Shown here: one piece after another, positions 27,098 to 35,932 of the stretch
How positions within the stretch are numbered: the first letter of the stretch is position 1
How the letters are laid out: the number at the start of each line of letters is the position of its first letter
Assembly: GCA_001899065.1 (NCBI GenBank)
Contig: MKUZ01000031.1
Span: 135,382-199,381, forward strand
Length of the DNA: 64,000 bases
Origin: Devosia sp. 66-22
GTDB taxonomy: Bacteria > Pseudomonadota > Alphaproteobacteria > Rhizobiales > Devosiaceae
Direction: 5' to 3'
Program-made: the position numbers and the translations under genes
The notes under the pieces: model-generated
Told to the model about the DNA's origin: nothing
Database searches by the model: none
Seen by the model: the letters and a program-made list of their open reading frames with translations, nothing else

Positions 27098-27385
27098 TCA
27101 GCCCAGCAGCCTGTCGATCGCCTCGGCCAGTGCGGCGTCCTTGGCCGTCAGGCCGCCCGCGTCGTGCGTGGTGAGCCTGATCGACACCCTGCTGTAGACG
27201 TTCGACCACTCCGGATGGTGGTTCGCGGCTTCTGCGAGCAGGGCGACGCGGGTCATGAAGGCGAAGGCCTCGGAGAAGTTCTTGAACTTGAACTCGTGCG
27301 AGATCGCGCCTGCGCCCTCATCATAGATCCACCCATTGAGCCGACCGAGCGCCGCCTCCCGCTCCCGAGCATCAAGCTTTGCCAT
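27098..27385 (-). CDS. phhB: 4a-hydroxytetrahydrobiopterin dehydratase (pterin carbinolamine dehydratase)
   Basis: A 95-aa enzyme that dehydrates 4a-hydroxytetrahydrobiopterin to recycle the pterin cofactor of aromatic amino acid hydroxylases. The active-site segment AANHHPEWSNVYSRVSIRLT contains the catalytic histidines, and FKNFSEAFAFMTRVALLAE is the family helix. ATG 27385 (MAKLDAREREAAL) is chosen; the upstream in-frame extension lacks similarity. No hydroxylase gene is in the window. Stand-alone copies in bacteria can also act in molybdopterin or protein-protein roles. Confidence 0.93.
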   Translation of the reverse strand: MAKLDAREREAALGRLNGWIYDEGAGAISHEFKFKNFSEAFAFMTRVALLAEAANHHPEWSNVYSRVSIRLTTHDAGGLTAKDAALAEAIDRLLG

Positions 27386-27433
27386 CACCGCCTCCCGTCT
27401 GTCCCACAATGCCGCTGGCATCGCCGCCGTTCC

Positions 27434-27486
27434 TTGACCGCGCGCACCAAGCCGGATGATGATCGGTCAACATGCTTGACGGTCAA
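27434..27486 (+). promoter_or_regulatory. Array of TTGAC/GTCAA half-sites at the MarR gene start
   Basis: Four half-sites are seen: TTGACCG 27434-27440 pairing with CGGTCAA 27464-27470; GTCAA 27466-27470 and TTGAC 27476-27480 flanking CATGC; and TTGAC-G-GTCAA, a perfect 11-base palindrome, at 27476-27486. They span the marR start codon. This is a plausible auto-operator, in the divergent region with phhB. Confidence 0.4.
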
Positions 27487-27915
27487 CCAAAATCCCGGCT
27501 CGGCGCGCTCCTGACGGATGCGCAGGACGCCTGGCAGTTTGCCCTTAACCAGGCGCTCACCAGGCGCGAAGCTCCGCCACTGGGCGCGGGCGCCGAGCTG
27601 CTGGCCCAGGTATCCCTCGCGGGGGTGTCGCAATCCCTGCTTGCCGAACGCATGGGGCTCACCAAGCAGGCCATCCAGCAGTCGCTGGACCAGCTCGAAA
27701 AGCTTGCGCTCATCCGCCGCGAAATGGATCCGGTGGACCGGCGGGCGAAGTATGTCGTCCTGACGCAGGCCGGCCTCTATGCGCTCGAACTGCGCCGTGA
27801 TGCCGAGAGGGAGGCCGAGCGGACGCTGCGGGATGCCTTGGGCAAGAAAGCGCTCAAGCAGCTCGGTAAGGGGCTGAGGAAGCTCAGCGCTGCGCGCGCG
27901 TCGACTCGCGGATAA
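27472..27915 (+). CDS. MarR family transcriptional regulator
   Basis: A 147-aa winged-helix regulator. The DNA-binding segment is LAQVSLAGVSQSLLAERMGLTKQAIQ (in parts), followed by the wing IRREMDPVDRRAKYVVLTQAG with the conserved Asp-Arg. C-terminal helices complete the dimerisation domain. The start at ATG 27472 lacks a clear ribosome-binding site; the codon lies inside a cluster of inverted half-sites that could be its own operator. Its 3' end overlaps the convergent lacI-type gene by 32 bases. Target genes are unknown; phhB is divergent. Confidence 0.88.
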   Translation: MLDGQPKSRLGALLTDAQDAWQFALNQALTRREAPPLGAGAELLAQVSLAGVSQSLLAERMGLTKQAIQQSLDQLEKLALIRREMDPVDRRAKYVVLTQAGLYALELRRDAEREAERTLRDALGKKALKQLGKGLRKLSAARASTRG

Positions 27916-28903
27916 CGAGGTCGGGGTCGATCTGGGTGATGCGCGGTTCGGGAAGCTGGTCGCCCGCCGCAATCAGCCGCATCAGCCGCTCGACGGCCAT
28001 GCGGGTCACCGTCTCCACCGCATAGTCTACGCTCGACAGCGGCACGCCCGCATATTCGCCGAACTCGATGTTGTCCATGCCGACGATGGCGACATCCTCG
28101 GGCACGCGTACATTGTGCTTGAGGCACCACCGCAGGGCGCCAAGCGCCAGGGAATCATTGGCGGCGAAAATCGCCGTGGGCCGGTCGGGACCGCTCATCA
28201 CGCCATCGACCGCCCAGTAGCCGCGATCCACGGAGTTGCCGCGAGGATCGAGCACCAAGGCGGGTTCGAAGCCGATACCGGCCTCGGCCAGCGCCTGCTG
28301 GTAGCCTTCGCGCTTTTCGCGATTTCCCTGAGGATTGGCGCCGTCGATGAGCGCGATCCGGCGATGGCCGACATCGATCAGGTGCCGCGTCGCCTTATGG
28401 GCCCCTCGCCGCTCATCCATGCCCACCGCATCTATGCCGGCGTCCGCCTCGCCGACGAGGAGCACGATGGGATAGTTGGCGCGACGCAGCATGCGCAGAT
28501 GGTCGAGCTGACGGTGTCCGGTGGGATAGATCAGGATGCCGTCCACCTGGCGTGCGCGCACCATCTCTATGGCGCGGACCTCCTCGGTCAGGTTGTTGTT
28601 CGAGGTGGCAAACAGCGTGCCGTAGCCGCGCGCCGAGAGAGCCAGCTCGATCGACTGCGCCGTATGTGTGAGCACCGGGTTGTTGATGTCGGTCAGAACG
28701 AGGCCGATGGTCTTGGTTTCGCGGCTCACCAGCGACTTGGCGATCTGGTTGGGCAGGTAGTTGAGCTCGGCCGCGGCACGTTGGATGACGTCGCGGGTCT
28801 GCTGCGGAATGCGCGGCGAATGGCGCAGGGCGAGCGAGACCGTATTGGTCGAGAACCCCGTCTTGTCGGCTATGTCCTTCAGCCGAACAATGGATCTGCC
28901 CAT
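27884..28903 (-). CDS. LacI family transcriptional regulator
   Basis: A 339-aa repressor: an N-terminal helix-turn-helix with hinge helix (VRLKDIADKTGFSTNTVSLALRH then LNYLPNQIAKSLVS, in parts) and a periplasmic-binding-protein-like effector domain (TIGLVLTDINNPVL, GMDERRGAHKATRHLIDVGH, AIFAANDSLALGAL). It is transcribed in the same direction as the adjacent aldo/keto reductase. The nearby sugar ABC operon has two TTANCGNTAA sites in its promoter, the usual LacI-family operator form, so it is the most likely target. The effector sugar is not known. Confidence 0.94.
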   Translation of the reverse strand: MGRSIVRLKDIADKTGFSTNTVSLALRHSPRIPQQTRDVIQRAAAELNYLPNQIAKSLVSRETKTIGLVLTDINNPVLTHTAQSIELALSARGYGTLFATSNNNLTEEVRAIEMVRARQVDGILIYPTGHRQLDHLRMLRRANYPIVLLVGEADAGIDAVGMDERRGAHKATRHLIDVGHRRIALIDGANPQGNREKREGYQQALAEAGIGFEPALVLDPRGNSVDRGYWAVDGVMSGPDRPTAIFAANDSLALGALRWCLKHNVRVPEDVAIVGMDNIEFGEYAGVPLSSVDYAVETVTRMAVERLMRLIAAGDQLPEPRITQIDPDLVIRESTRAQR

Positions 28904-29076
28904 TCCGCACCCAATCGCACCGCCCCTGGTGCGCTGCTTCCCCGATTAGCGCAGTTCAGCGGGGGAATGCATCTCATTTTGCCGGTCGCCGGGCGGGGAA
29001 ACGTTAATCTGGTGGAGACGGCCCGGCGGCGCTTTGGGAGAGCGTTAATACGCGGGGCGGCCGGGGTCAACCGACG

Positions 29077-29892
29077 TCAGTCCCAGGCGGGGGACCAGGA
29101 GGGGTCGATCTGGCGGGCGTGGCGGTCGGCGGTGCGGAGCTGGGCGAGGTCGGCGGGGGTGAGGGTGATGGCGGCGGCGGCGTGGTTCTCGGCGATGCGG
29201 GCACGGTGGCCGGAGGTGGGGATGACGATGTGGCCCTCGTTGAGCGAGAGCGCGAGGGCGATCTGGTGCGGGGTGGCCTCGTGGGCGCGGGCGACGGATT
29301 CGATGACGGGGATGCCGGCGCAGCGGCCGCGGGCGAGGGGGAGATAGCAGGTGACGGCGATGCCGCGCGCGACGCAGGCATCGACCAGTGCCTGGTTGCG
29401 CAGCAGGGGGTGGCGCTCGAACTGGTTGGTCGCGAGCTGACCGGGACCGAGCAGCGCCGTCGCTTCGTCGAGGTGCGCGATGGTGAAATTGGAGACGCCG
29501 ATGAGCCGCGTAAGGCCCTGATTCCGGGCCTCTGCGAGCTCGGGCAGGTATTCGTCCATAGGTAGCTTGCCGGCCGGCGAGACGGGCCAGTGGATGAGGG
29601 TGAGGTCGACGGCGTCGACGCCGATGGTGTCGTTGGAGCGCCGCAGCGACTCGATCAGCCGGCCGCGGCGGCAGTTGTCGCCGGCGATCTTGGTGGTGAG
29701 GAACACCTCGTCGCGCGGCAGTCCGGAGCGGCGGAGCGCTTCGCCGCATTCGCGCTCGGTGCCGTAGCTCTGGGCCGTATCGAGGTGCCGGTAGCCGGTC
29801 TCGAGGGCGAACAGCAGGGCGTCGATCCCGTCGCTGCCGGTGCGCCCGAAGGTGCCGAAACCGAGCGGCGGGATGCCGTTTGTCACTGCCAT
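29077..29892 (-). CDS. Aldo/keto reductase
   Basis: A 271-aa NADPH-dependent aldo/keto reductase of the AKR5 (2,5-diketo-D-gluconate reductase) type. Asp38, Tyr43 in YRHLDTAQSYGTE, Lys68 in LTTKIAG and His in LTLIHWPV form the catalytic tetrad; IGVSNFTIAHL and LATNQFERHPLL are family motifs. ATG 29892 is chosen over 29946 because the protein then starts with the family MAVTNGIPPLGFGTFGRTG; neither has a strong ribosome-binding site. It is divergent from the sugar ABC operon and probably shares its control, reducing a keto-sugar. Confidence 0.9.
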   Translation of the reverse strand: MAVTNGIPPLGFGTFGRTGSDGIDALLFALETGYRHLDTAQSYGTERECGEALRRSGLPRDEVFLTTKIAGDNCRRGRLIESLRRSNDTIGVDAVDLTLIHWPVSPAGKLPMDEYLPELAEARNQGLTRLIGVSNFTIAHLDEATALLGPGQLATNQFERHPLLRNQALVDACVARGIAVTCYLPLARGRCAGIPVIESVARAHEATPHQIALALSLNEGHIVIPTSGHRARIAENHAAAAITLTPADLAQLRTADRHARQIDPSWSPAWD

Positions 29893-30000
29893 GGGCTGGG
29901 TCTGCCGCACTGAAATCCCCCTAAACGCCACCAAAGATATTGCCATTTTCGAACTGATATCGGGGCAAAGATCGCAAACGGCGAGCCCACAGATTCAGTG

Positions 30001-30055
30001 TTGACGAAAACAGCGCGATGATCCTATGTTAACGATAATACTGAGTTAGCGCTAA
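30001..30055 (+). promoter_or_regulatory. Sugar ABC operon promoter with two LacI-type operators
   Basis: TTGACG at 30001-30006 and TATGTT at 30025-30030 (18-base spacer) look like a sigma70 promoter. TTAACGATAA (30029-30038) overlaps the -10 element and the perfect palindrome TTAGCGCTAA (30046-30055) follows. Both fit TTANCGNTAA, the central-CG operator of LacI-family repressors, and they are spaced 17 bases apart. Half-sites of the same word (TTANCG) occur upstream of the lacI-type gene near 28944 and 28990-29050. Binding is inferred. Confidence 0.6.
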
Positions 30056-30149
30056 TGCAACTCGGCAAAATGACGGTCAGTCGCGGCGCGACACGGTCGA
30101 GGAAACCGACCGAGTGCCGATTGATGAACGGCCGCTGGTGGGAGGGGAT

Positions 30150-31046
30150 ATGGCACTTCGCTGGAGCCGCGTATCGCCACAGCTTGCGCTGACGCCGGCC
30201 CTGGCTATCACGCTGGTGGCCTTCATCGGCGCCATCGCGTGGACGATCTTCATGTCGTTCACCCGCAGCCGGCGCTTTCCCGAGTACTTCTTCGATCCGG
30301 CCGAATGGAGCCGGCAGTATGAGCGGCTGTTCAAGGACGATGGCTGGGCCATCGCGCTCAAGAACCTCCTGGTGCTGGGCGTGGGCAGCTTCCTCGCCAT
30401 CGTGTTCGGCTTCATCCTGGCGGCGATGATCGACCGCGAAAAGCGCGGCGAAGGCTTCTTCCGGACGATCTTCCTCTATCCGCTGGCGGTGTCGCTGATC
30501 GTGACGGGCGTCGCCTGGCGCTGGATGTTCAATCCCAGCTTCGGGCTGCAGAACGCGCTCCACTCGATCGGCCTCACCTGGGTCAATTTCGACTGGCTGA
30601 GCCGGGCCGACACGGCCATGTACGGCATCATCCTCGCCACGGTCTGGCAGGGCGCCGGCTTCTACATGGCGCTGATGCTGTCGGGCCTCAAATCCATCAA
30701 TTCGGAGATCTGGAACGCCGCCAGGCTCGATGGGGTCAGCTTCTGGCGGCTCTACATCGAGATCATCATCCCGATGATGAAGTTCACCTTCCTCACCTGC
30801 GCCATCCTGATGTCGCTGGGCGTGGTGAAGGCCTACGACATCGTGGTCGCCATGACCAATGGCGGGCCCGGCCAGGCCACCTGGGTGCCAGCCTACTTCA
30901 CCATCAATGCCTATTGGGTGAAATCCAACCTCGGCTACGCGTCGGCCGCGGCGGTGATCATGCTCGCCATCACCGGCCTCATCTTCCTGCCGCTGGTGCT
31001 GCTGACGGCGTGGCGCGAACGCGCTCGCGAAGCGAGGGCGACATGA
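30150..31046 (+). CDS. Sugar ABC transporter permease 1 (CUT1 family)
   Basis: A 298-aa inner-membrane permease with about six helices and the EAA loop (EIWNAARLDGVSFWRLYIEIIIPMMK, in parts) that contacts the ATPase. It is closest in pattern to glucose/mannose-type CUT1 permeases (GtsB-like). GGAGGGG three bases before ATG 30150 decides the start. It is the first gene of a six-gene operon. It overlaps permease 2 by 4 bases (ATGA). Confidence 0.93.
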   Translation: MALRWSRVSPQLALTPALAITLVAFIGAIAWTIFMSFTRSRRFPEYFFDPAEWSRQYERLFKDDGWAIALKNLLVLGVGSFLAIVFGFILAAMIDREKRGEGFFRTIFLYPLAVSLIVTGVAWRWMFNPSFGLQNALHSIGLTWVNFDWLSRADTAMYGIILATVWQGAGFYMALMLSGLKSINSEIWNAARLDGVSFWRLYIEIIIPMMKFTFLTCAILMSLGVVKAYDIVVAMTNGGPGQATWVPAYFTINAYWVKSNLGYASAAAVIMLAITGLIFLPLVLLTAWRERAREARAT

Positions 31047-31972
31047 GCGTGGCGGATGTCTCCCTGCGCCGGGCGGGCGAGGTGCCGGTCGAGCGCGCAC
31101 CGCGCTTCCCGCGCAAGCCCAAGGGCATATCGGGGCGCTCGATCGCGATCATCGTGTTCCTCACCATCTGCGCGGCGTTCTTCTGCGTGCCGCTCTACAT
31201 CATCATCACCACCTCGTTCAAAACCATGGAGCAGGTGCGCGAAGGGGCGATCTTCTCGCTGCCCGCGCCGTTCACGCTCGATGCCTGGTGGAGCGCCTGG
31301 GACACCGCCTGCTCAGGCATCCGCTGCGACGGGCTCAAGGTCGGCTTCTGGAACTCGATGGCGATCCTGTTCCCCAGCCTGATCCTGTCGATCGCGCTCA
31401 GCTCGGTGACCGGCTACGCGCTGGCGCTGTGGAACGTCAGATGGGCGAACACCTTCCTGTTCGTGCTGTTCATCTGTGCGTTCGTGCCGTTCCAGATCAT
31501 CATGATCCCGCTGATCATCCTGAGCTCCGGGCTCAAGGTGTACGGCACGATCTGGGGCATCGCGATCGTCCATGCGGTGCTGGCGATGCCGTTCCTGACG
31601 CTGGTGTTCCGCAACTACTACAAGGGCATTCCACAGGAGATCATGAGCGCTGCGATGATGGACTCGGGGTCCTTCTGGCGCGTCTTCGTCGAGATCATTC
31701 TGCCCATGAGCGGCAACATCCTGATCGTCGTGCTGATCCTGCAGATCACCTCGATCTGGAACGACTTCCTGCTCGGCCTCACCTTCGGGGGCCTGGGGAC
31801 ACAGCCGATGAGCGTGGTGCTTGCCAATGTGGTGATCACGACCACCGGCGAGGCCGCCTACAACGAGAACATGGCCGCCGCTCTGCTGACGGCGATCCCG
31901 CCGCTCTTCATCTACTTCGTGCTCGGCAAGTTCTTCGTGCAGGGCATCACCGCCGGCGCGATCAAGGGGTAG
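31043..31972 (+). CDS. Sugar ABC transporter permease 2 (CUT1 family)
   Basis: A 309-aa membrane protein, the second half of the channel. Its EAA motif is IMSAAMMDSGSFWRVFVEI, and the C-terminal helix ends in FVQGITAGAIKG, typical of MalG-type permeases. The start overlaps the first permease (ATGA at 31043-31046). The ATPase gene follows after 3 bases. Confidence 0.94.
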   Translation: MSVADVSLRRAGEVPVERAPRFPRKPKGISGRSIAIIVFLTICAAFFCVPLYIIITTSFKTMEQVREGAIFSLPAPFTLDAWWSAWDTACSGIRCDGLKVGFWNSMAILFPSLILSIALSSVTGYALALWNVRWANTFLFVLFICAFVPFQIIMIPLIILSSGLKVYGTIWGIAIVHAVLAMPFLTLVFRNYYKGIPQEIMSAAMMDSGSFWRVFVEIILPMSGNILIVVLILQITSIWNDFLLGLTFGGLGTQPMSVVLANVVITTTGEAAYNENMAAALLTAIPPLFIYFVLGKFFVQGITAGAIKG

Positions 31973-31975
31973 CTG

Positions 31976-33073
<1,098 letters not shown>

Positions 33074-33127
33074 GGCTATGCGCGCACGGCCGGCTGCCGG
33101 GGCAAGCCGCCCACCCTCTGCGCCGGT

Positions 33128-33147
33128 CTCCCCTCCCCGGAGGGGAG
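33128..33147 (+). terminator. Intercistronic hairpin between ATPase and binding-protein genes
   Basis: CTCCCCTCC / GGAGGGGAG form 9-base arms in the 187-base gap after the ATPase gene. It may protect mRNA ends, partly terminate, or be a repeat element. No gene is seen in this gap. Confidence 0.4.
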
Positions 33148-33260
33148 GGAGGGGCGCAATTCAAGCGGCGCTCTGGACCGTCTGCCGGTCAGGAACGTGG
33201 CTATGACGAAGCGACTGTAGCGACATTCTACCATTGTCAGACAACAAGGGAGTGATGACG

Positions 33261-34502
33261 ATGACGACCAGGACTTTCGCCGCGCTCGGCGCGGCTCTTC
33301 TGCTCAGCACGGCGGCGGGCCACGCCGCCGAACTCGTGGTCTATCACGGCTGGTCTTCGCCAGCCGAAGTTGCCGCCCTCAACATCCTCAAGTCGGGGCT
33401 CGAGGCAAAGGGCGACACCTGGACCGACCTGGCGATCCCGCACGATTCGGGCGCGAGCGTTTCGCTGGTCAACCTCGTGACCGGCGGCAACCCGCCCAAT
33501 GTGTTCATGGAATCCAATCCGGGGGTCTATCGCGACCTGATGAGCCAGGGGCTGAGCCTCGACCTCACGCCGTGGTACAATGACAACGGCATCCTCGCGC
33601 ACCTGCCCGACTCGATCCAGAAAGTGATCGCGGTGGACGGCAAGATCGTGAAGGTGCCCACCGCGCTCCACATCGACGGCATGGTCTACTACAACCTCGC
33701 CGTGGCGCAGGATGCGGGGGTCGATCCGCATGGCTGGGCCGACCTCGACGCGATGTTCGCCGACTTCGACAAGATCAAGGCCAAGGGCTATATCCCGCTC
33801 GCCATCGGCGGCCAGCAATGGCAGGTGGGTTATCTGCTGCACGCACTGACCGCGGCGGTGGCCGGACCCGAGATCTATTCGGGCGTCTATGGCACCGACC
33901 CCACGATCGAGACGCTCGACTCGGCCGAGTTCCGGGCCAGCCTCGAGATGCTGCGCAAGTTCCAGCAGAACACCGACGAGGGGTCGGTGAACCGCGACTG
34001 GAACGTGACCACGAACATGGTGATCACCGGCAAGGCGCTGATGCAGATCCATGGCGACTGGATGAAGGGCGAGTGGTACGCGGCGGGCAAGAAGCCGGGC
34101 GTCGATTTCGGCTGCGTCAACATTCCCGGGACCAAGGCGCTGTCTGTGACGGTCGACGCCTGGGGCCTGCTGGGCGGGCAACCCGAGGACAAGACCGCCG
34201 GCGAGCTCGACTTCGCCTCGGTGGTGCTCGATCCCTCGATCCAGGCGGACTTCGCGCTGGCCAAGGGCTCGACCCCGGTGCGGCTCGATGCGCCGGCGGA
34301 AAAGCTCGATGACTGCTCCAAGGAAGTGCTGGGCGCCCTCGGTGACGTGCACAAACAGGTGCCCAATCCGCACAACACCGCCGACGAGGACTGGCGCACG
34401 GCGATCGATATCGTCTCGTTCAACTACTGGTCGGACCCCAACATGACGACGGATGCGGCGATCGAAGAGCTCAAGGAGCAGTTCGACACGATCCTGGGCT
34501 GA
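33261..34502 (+). CDS. Sugar ABC transporter substrate-binding protein
   Basis: A 413-aa periplasmic binding protein of cluster B (SBP_bac_1 family), with a Sec signal peptide (MTTRTFAALGAALLLSTAAG, cleavage near residue 22). The mature part starts AELVVYHGWSSPAEVAALN and contains GGNPPNVFMESNPG, similar to glucose/mannose-type binding proteins, so a hexose-like ligand is plausible. AAGGGAG eight bases before ATG 33261 favours this start over ATG 33255. The binding-protein gene comes after the permeases and ATPase rather than first, and it has its own long leader. Confidence 0.93.
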   Translation: MTTRTFAALGAALLLSTAAGHAAELVVYHGWSSPAEVAALNILKSGLEAKGDTWTDLAIPHDSGASVSLVNLVTGGNPPNVFMESNPGVYRDLMSQGLSLDLTPWYNDNGILAHLPDSIQKVIAVDGKIVKVPTALHIDGMVYYNLAVAQDAGVDPHGWADLDAMFADFDKIKAKGYIPLAIGGQQWQVGYLLHALTAAVAGPEIYSGVYGTDPTIETLDSAEFRASLEMLRKFQQNTDEGSVNRDWNVTTNMVITGKALMQIHGDWMKGEWYAAGKKPGVDFGCVNIPGTKALSVTVDAWGLLGGQPEDKTAGELDFASVVLDPSIQADFALAKGSTPVRLDAPAEKLDDCSKEVLGALGDVHKQVPNPHNTADEDWRTAIDIVSFNYWSDPNMTTDAAIEELKEQFDTILG

Positions 34503-34524
34503 GGCTCCGACGCGACGAACACCG

Positions 34525-34547
34525 CCCGCCCCTCGGCGAGGGGCGGG
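34525..34547 (+). terminator. Hairpin after the binding-protein gene
   Basis: CCCGCCCCTC / GAGGGGCGGG, perfect 10-base arms around GGC, lies 23 bases after the stop of the binding-protein gene and 41 bases before the VOC gene. Hairpins in this place commonly stabilise binding-protein mRNA and weaken downstream expression. Confidence 0.6.
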
Positions 34548-34587
34548 TGCACCGGCTCTCGAGGGAACAGATTAGAAGGATGATCCA

Positions 34588-35067
34588 ATGGACAAGCGCC
34601 TGCTCGACGAAGATGCGATCATGCAGATCTGCTTTGTGACCGACGATCTCGAGAAATCGCTCGACTGGTTCGCCGACCTCACCGGCAAGACGCCCAGTCC
34701 GATCGGCGCGGCGGCCGGGCATGCGGAGGCGAAAGCCGTCTACCACGGCAAGCCGGCGGAGGTGTCGTGCCGTCTGGCGATGTTCAAGTTCGGCAATATC
34801 GACGTCGAGTTCCTCGAACCGGGACCGGAAAAGAGCGCCTGGCGCGACCTGCTCGAGGCCAAGGGGCCGGGCGTGCACCACATCGCGTTCAGGACGCGCA
34901 ACATGACCGAGCGCGGCAAATACCTCGTGGGCAAGGGGCATGAGGAGCTGCAGAAGGCGGAGTTCCTCGGCTCGCACGGGCGCTATGCCTATTACGACAC
35001 CGTCGACGCTCTCGGCATCCAGGTCGAGCTGCTCGAGTTCAACGCCGACATGGAAAAGCAGGGCTGA
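34588..35067 (+). CDS. VOC (glyoxalase/methylmalonyl-CoA epimerase-like) family protein
   Basis: A 159-aa metal-binding VOC fold protein: two beta-alpha-beta-beta-beta units beginning IMQICFVTDDLEKSLDWFAD and GVHHIAFRTRNMTERGKYLV. Candidate metal ligands are the Gln in IMQICF, Glu in VEFLEPG, His in GVHHIAF and Glu in VELLEF. In a sugar operon it may be an epimerase, lyase or aldose-ketose modifier. The next gene starts at the overlapping TGATG. The exact reaction is not known. Confidence 0.85.
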   Translation: MDKRLLDEDAIMQICFVTDDLEKSLDWFADLTGKTPSPIGAAAGHAEAKAVYHGKPAEVSCRLAMFKFGNIDVEFLEPGPEKSAWRDLLEAKGPGVHHIAFRTRNMTERGKYLVGKGHEELQKAEFLGSHGRYAYYDTVDALGIQVELLEFNADMEKQG

Positions 35068-35831
35068 TGGCCTATCCGATCGCCTACCAGATCTACTCGT
35101 CGCGCAATTTTCCGCCACTCGAGGCGCAACTCCCTGAGCTCAAGGGCTTCGGCTATGACGCGATCGAGCCGTGGCTGCCGGCCTATGAGGCCGATGACGG
35201 CAAGAGCTTCCGGCGGGCGCTCGAGGCCAGCGGGCTCAGATGCCTGGGCTTCCACATGCCGCTCGCGGGGCTCGTGGGGGAGACGCAGCGCTTCATCGAC
35301 ATCGCGCTGACGCTGGGCGCGACCTGGATGATCCCGCCCTATGTGACGCCCGAGGAGCGCGCCGGGGCGGATGCGGAGTACTGGAAAAGGCTCGGCGCCA
35401 AGCTGGCGCGGGGCGCCGCGGCGGCCGGGCCGCATGGCCTCAAGGTCGCCTGGCACAACCACGATTTCGAGTTCCAGGCGCTGCCCGACGGGTCGCGGCC
35501 GATCGACCATATCCTCGCCGAAGGCGGGCCGGAGGTGTGGTTCGAGATCGATTGCGGCTGGATCGTCCGGGCGGGCGCCGACCCGGCGGCCGAGCTGGCG
35601 CGGTTCACGGACCGGATCGGGGTGATCCAGACCAAGGACATGGCGCCGCCGGGAACGACGGCCGATGACGGCTGGGCGGCGACGGGCGAGGGGATCATCG
35701 ACTGGGCGGCGCTGGCGCCGCTGTTCCGCCAGACCGCGGCCGACCACCTCGTCACCGAGCACGACAATCCGAGCAATTGGCGCCAATTTGCCCAACGCTC
35801 TATCAACCATCTGCGCGGATTGGGCCTCTAG
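35067..35831 (+). CDS. Sugar phosphate isomerase/epimerase (TIM barrel)
   Basis: A 254-aa AP endonuclease 2-type TIM barrel (IolE/IolI/xylose isomerase-like). Likely metal ligands lie in LKVAWHNHDFEF, EVWFEIDCGWIVRAG and LVTEHDNPS. The sequence GVIQTKDMAPPG is a further family motif. It is coupled to the VOC gene by a one-base overlap and ends the ABC operon. It probably isomerises or dehydrates the imported sugar or a keto derivative made by the divergent aldo/keto reductase; that is inference from context. Confidence 0.88.
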   Translation: MAYPIAYQIYSSRNFPPLEAQLPELKGFGYDAIEPWLPAYEADDGKSFRRALEASGLRCLGFHMPLAGLVGETQRFIDIALTLGATWMIPPYVTPEERAGADAEYWKRLGAKLARGAAAAGPHGLKVAWHNHDFEFQALPDGSRPIDHILAEGGPEVWFEIDCGWIVRAGADPAAELARFTDRIGVIQTKDMAPPGTTADDGWAATGEGIIDWAALAPLFRQTAADHLVTEHDNPSNWRQFAQRSINHLRGLGL

Positions 35832-35932
35832 CGGCCGGAATTGAGCGTTCCCGGGACGTCCCGACGGGCCGTACCGAAATGCGGCATTAACGGCTTTTCG
35901 GGCATGATTTCGCTGTCACCGTGCGGGAATCC

